From NCBI GenBank assembly GCA_964549745.1, contig CAZJWP010000116.1:1-6487 (forward strand): a DNA stretch of 6,487 nt, written 5' to 3'. The position numbers were made by a program, and so were the translations under genes. Of this stretch, positions 5,808 to 6,487 are shown one piece after another (the first letter of the stretch is position 1; every line of letters begins with the position of its first letter). This DNA is from J089 sp964549745. Its GTDB lineage: Bacteria; Fidelibacterota; Marinisomatia; Marinisomatales; J089. A model generated the notes under the pieces. It saw only the letters and a list, made by a program, of their open reading frames with translations, did not search any database and was not told the origin of the DNA.

Positions 5808-6487
5808 ATGCGACTTTTGTTCAAAAACCCACACGTTTATTTTTCTTTTCTTATATACTGCCTGGCGGTGCTCTCCGTCAATTTATATGCACAGGATGCC
5901 CAAAACGGGAAATTCACCGTTGCCGTACTGGATTTTGAAGGAAGAGGCATTTCCCAACAGGAAGCGCAAACACTTACGGATCGATTGACAAGTGAGCTGG
6001 CTAACACGAATGCTGTGATCCTGGTTGAGCGGAATCAAATGAAAGAAATCCTGGATGAGCAAGGCTTTCAACAATCCGGTTGTACAAGCGCCGAATGTGC
6101 GGCGGAGGTCGGGGCTCTTTTAGGGGTCCAAAATATGATATCAGGATCGTTTGGTAAGATCGGAAACAGCTACACTATTGATGCCAAGATGTTTACCGTG
6201 GAAACCGGTGCGACGGTCAAAACCGTAAGCAAGACCTACAAAGGCGAAATCGACGGGCTGATCGCAGAAATTGAAATCCTGGCCTGGGAAATCGTGGATT
6301 TGAAACCGCCAAAAGCTTTGTTGGAGAAGCAGAAAGAATTGCCACAGACGGTTGCACAACCTGCTGCAAAAAAAGGCGGAGGCATGAAGTGGATTCTCAT
6401 TGGAGGCGCCGTTGTGGCTGCCGGTGGAGCTTATTTCCTGCTCAGTGGCAGCAGCGCTTCCCCCTTGCCTGAACCACCGACTTTACC
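5808..6487 (+). CDS. CsgG/FlgO-type envelope protein with C-terminal membrane helix (3' end missing)
   Basis: The frame is open for 226 codons from ATG 5808 to the window edge with no stop. No other in-frame start lies between it and an upstream stop at 5769; the Shine-Dalgarno sequence is weak (GCGAG, seven nt away). The N-terminus is a signal peptide ending NLYA before QDA. Residues 35-165 have the CsgG/TolB-N-like alpha-beta pattern: FTVAVLDFEG, a helix QEAQTLTDRLTSELA, ILVERNQMKEILDEQGF, then CTSAEC (Cys92, Cys97), a helix AAEVGALLGVQ, strands NMISGSFGKIGNSYTIDAKMFTVETG, and a long helix. A charged linker leads to a Gly/Ala-rich transmembrane helix (193-212), then a Pro-rich tail (SPLPEPPTL). 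CsgG proper is an outer-membrane curli pore lipoprotein; this one has no lipobox and a membrane helix instead, so it is a CsgG-fold relative rather than a curli secretin. FlgO of the Vibrio flagellar outer-membrane system is another relative. Confidence 0.85.
   Translation, partial: MRLLFKNPHVYFSFLIYCLAVLSVNLYAQDAQNGKFTVAVLDFEGRGISQQEAQTLTDRLTSELANTNAVILVERNQMKEILDEQGFQQSGCTSAECAAEVGALLGVQNMISGSFGKIGNSYTIDAKMFTVETGATVKTVSKTYKGEIDGLIAEIEILAWEIVDLKPPKALLEKQKELPQTVAQPAAKKGGGMKWILIGGAVVAAGGAYFLLSGSSASPLPEPPTL

Noticed and set aside
5788..5821. Inverted repeat AACAAAA ... TTTTGTT around the start codon of the CsgG-like gene
   Set aside because: The seven-pair stem is almost all A-T and the inner bases mostly do not pair, so a stable regulatory hairpin is not supported.
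3166..6487. A curli (csg) secretion operon
   Set aside because: There is no curlin repeat protein, CsgE or CsgF, and the CsgG-like protein lacks a lipobox and has a membrane helix; only the fold is shared.

Overview
The window looks like a piece of chromosome from a Gram-negative (two-membrane) bacterium of moderate GC content. Six protein genes are visible. Five are exported: two lipoproteins (classical lipoboxes) and three with cleavable-type signal peptides. The sixth is a polytopic membrane protein. The mix of an SLH-domain lipoprotein, FlgT/LPP20-type and CsgG-type envelope proteins and a TlpA-like thioredoxin recalls FCB-group relatives such as Marinimicrobia, Calditrichota or KSB1. That placement is a low-confidence inference from style, since no marker gene is present. 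I see no rRNA, tRNA, CRISPR array, insertion sequence or phage gene.

Layout. The left half (1-2976) is transcribed leftwards. In transcription order it holds a TPR/SLH-domain lipoprotein (2976-1846), a strong intrinsic terminator (1823-1787), a PAP2-type membrane phosphatase/phosphotransferase (1771-914), and a lipoprotein of unknown function (924-1, cut by the window edge) whose start overlaps the PAP2 stop by 11 nt. The right half (3166-6487) is transcribed rightwards as an apparent operon with no visible internal terminator: a FlgT-like protein, an LPP20/FlgP-like protein, a TlpA-like thiol-disulfide protein and a CsgG/FlgO-like protein that runs off the right edge. Between the two units is a divergent control region (2977-3165). 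It carries a predicted promoter for each direction and a near-consensus CRP/FNR-type palindrome centred about 41.5 bp upstream of the predicted leftward start site.

How the parts may work together. The rightward operon combines three families that in Vibrio build flagellum-associated outer-membrane structures (FlgT, FlgP/LPP20, and FlgO/CsgG-type folds) with a periplasmic thiol oxidoreductase, yet no flagellar gene is visible. The FlgT-like and LPP20-like proteins share a visibly related N-terminal domain. The proteins flanking the TlpA-like gene each keep exactly two cysteines after signal cleavage in the part visible, which suggests (inference) that the TlpA-like protein makes or reduces disulfides in its operon partners. 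The SLH lipoprotein on the other side could tether the outer membrane to the cell wall. The whole window therefore reads as a cell-envelope assembly locus, possibly under oxygen- or redox-responsive control.
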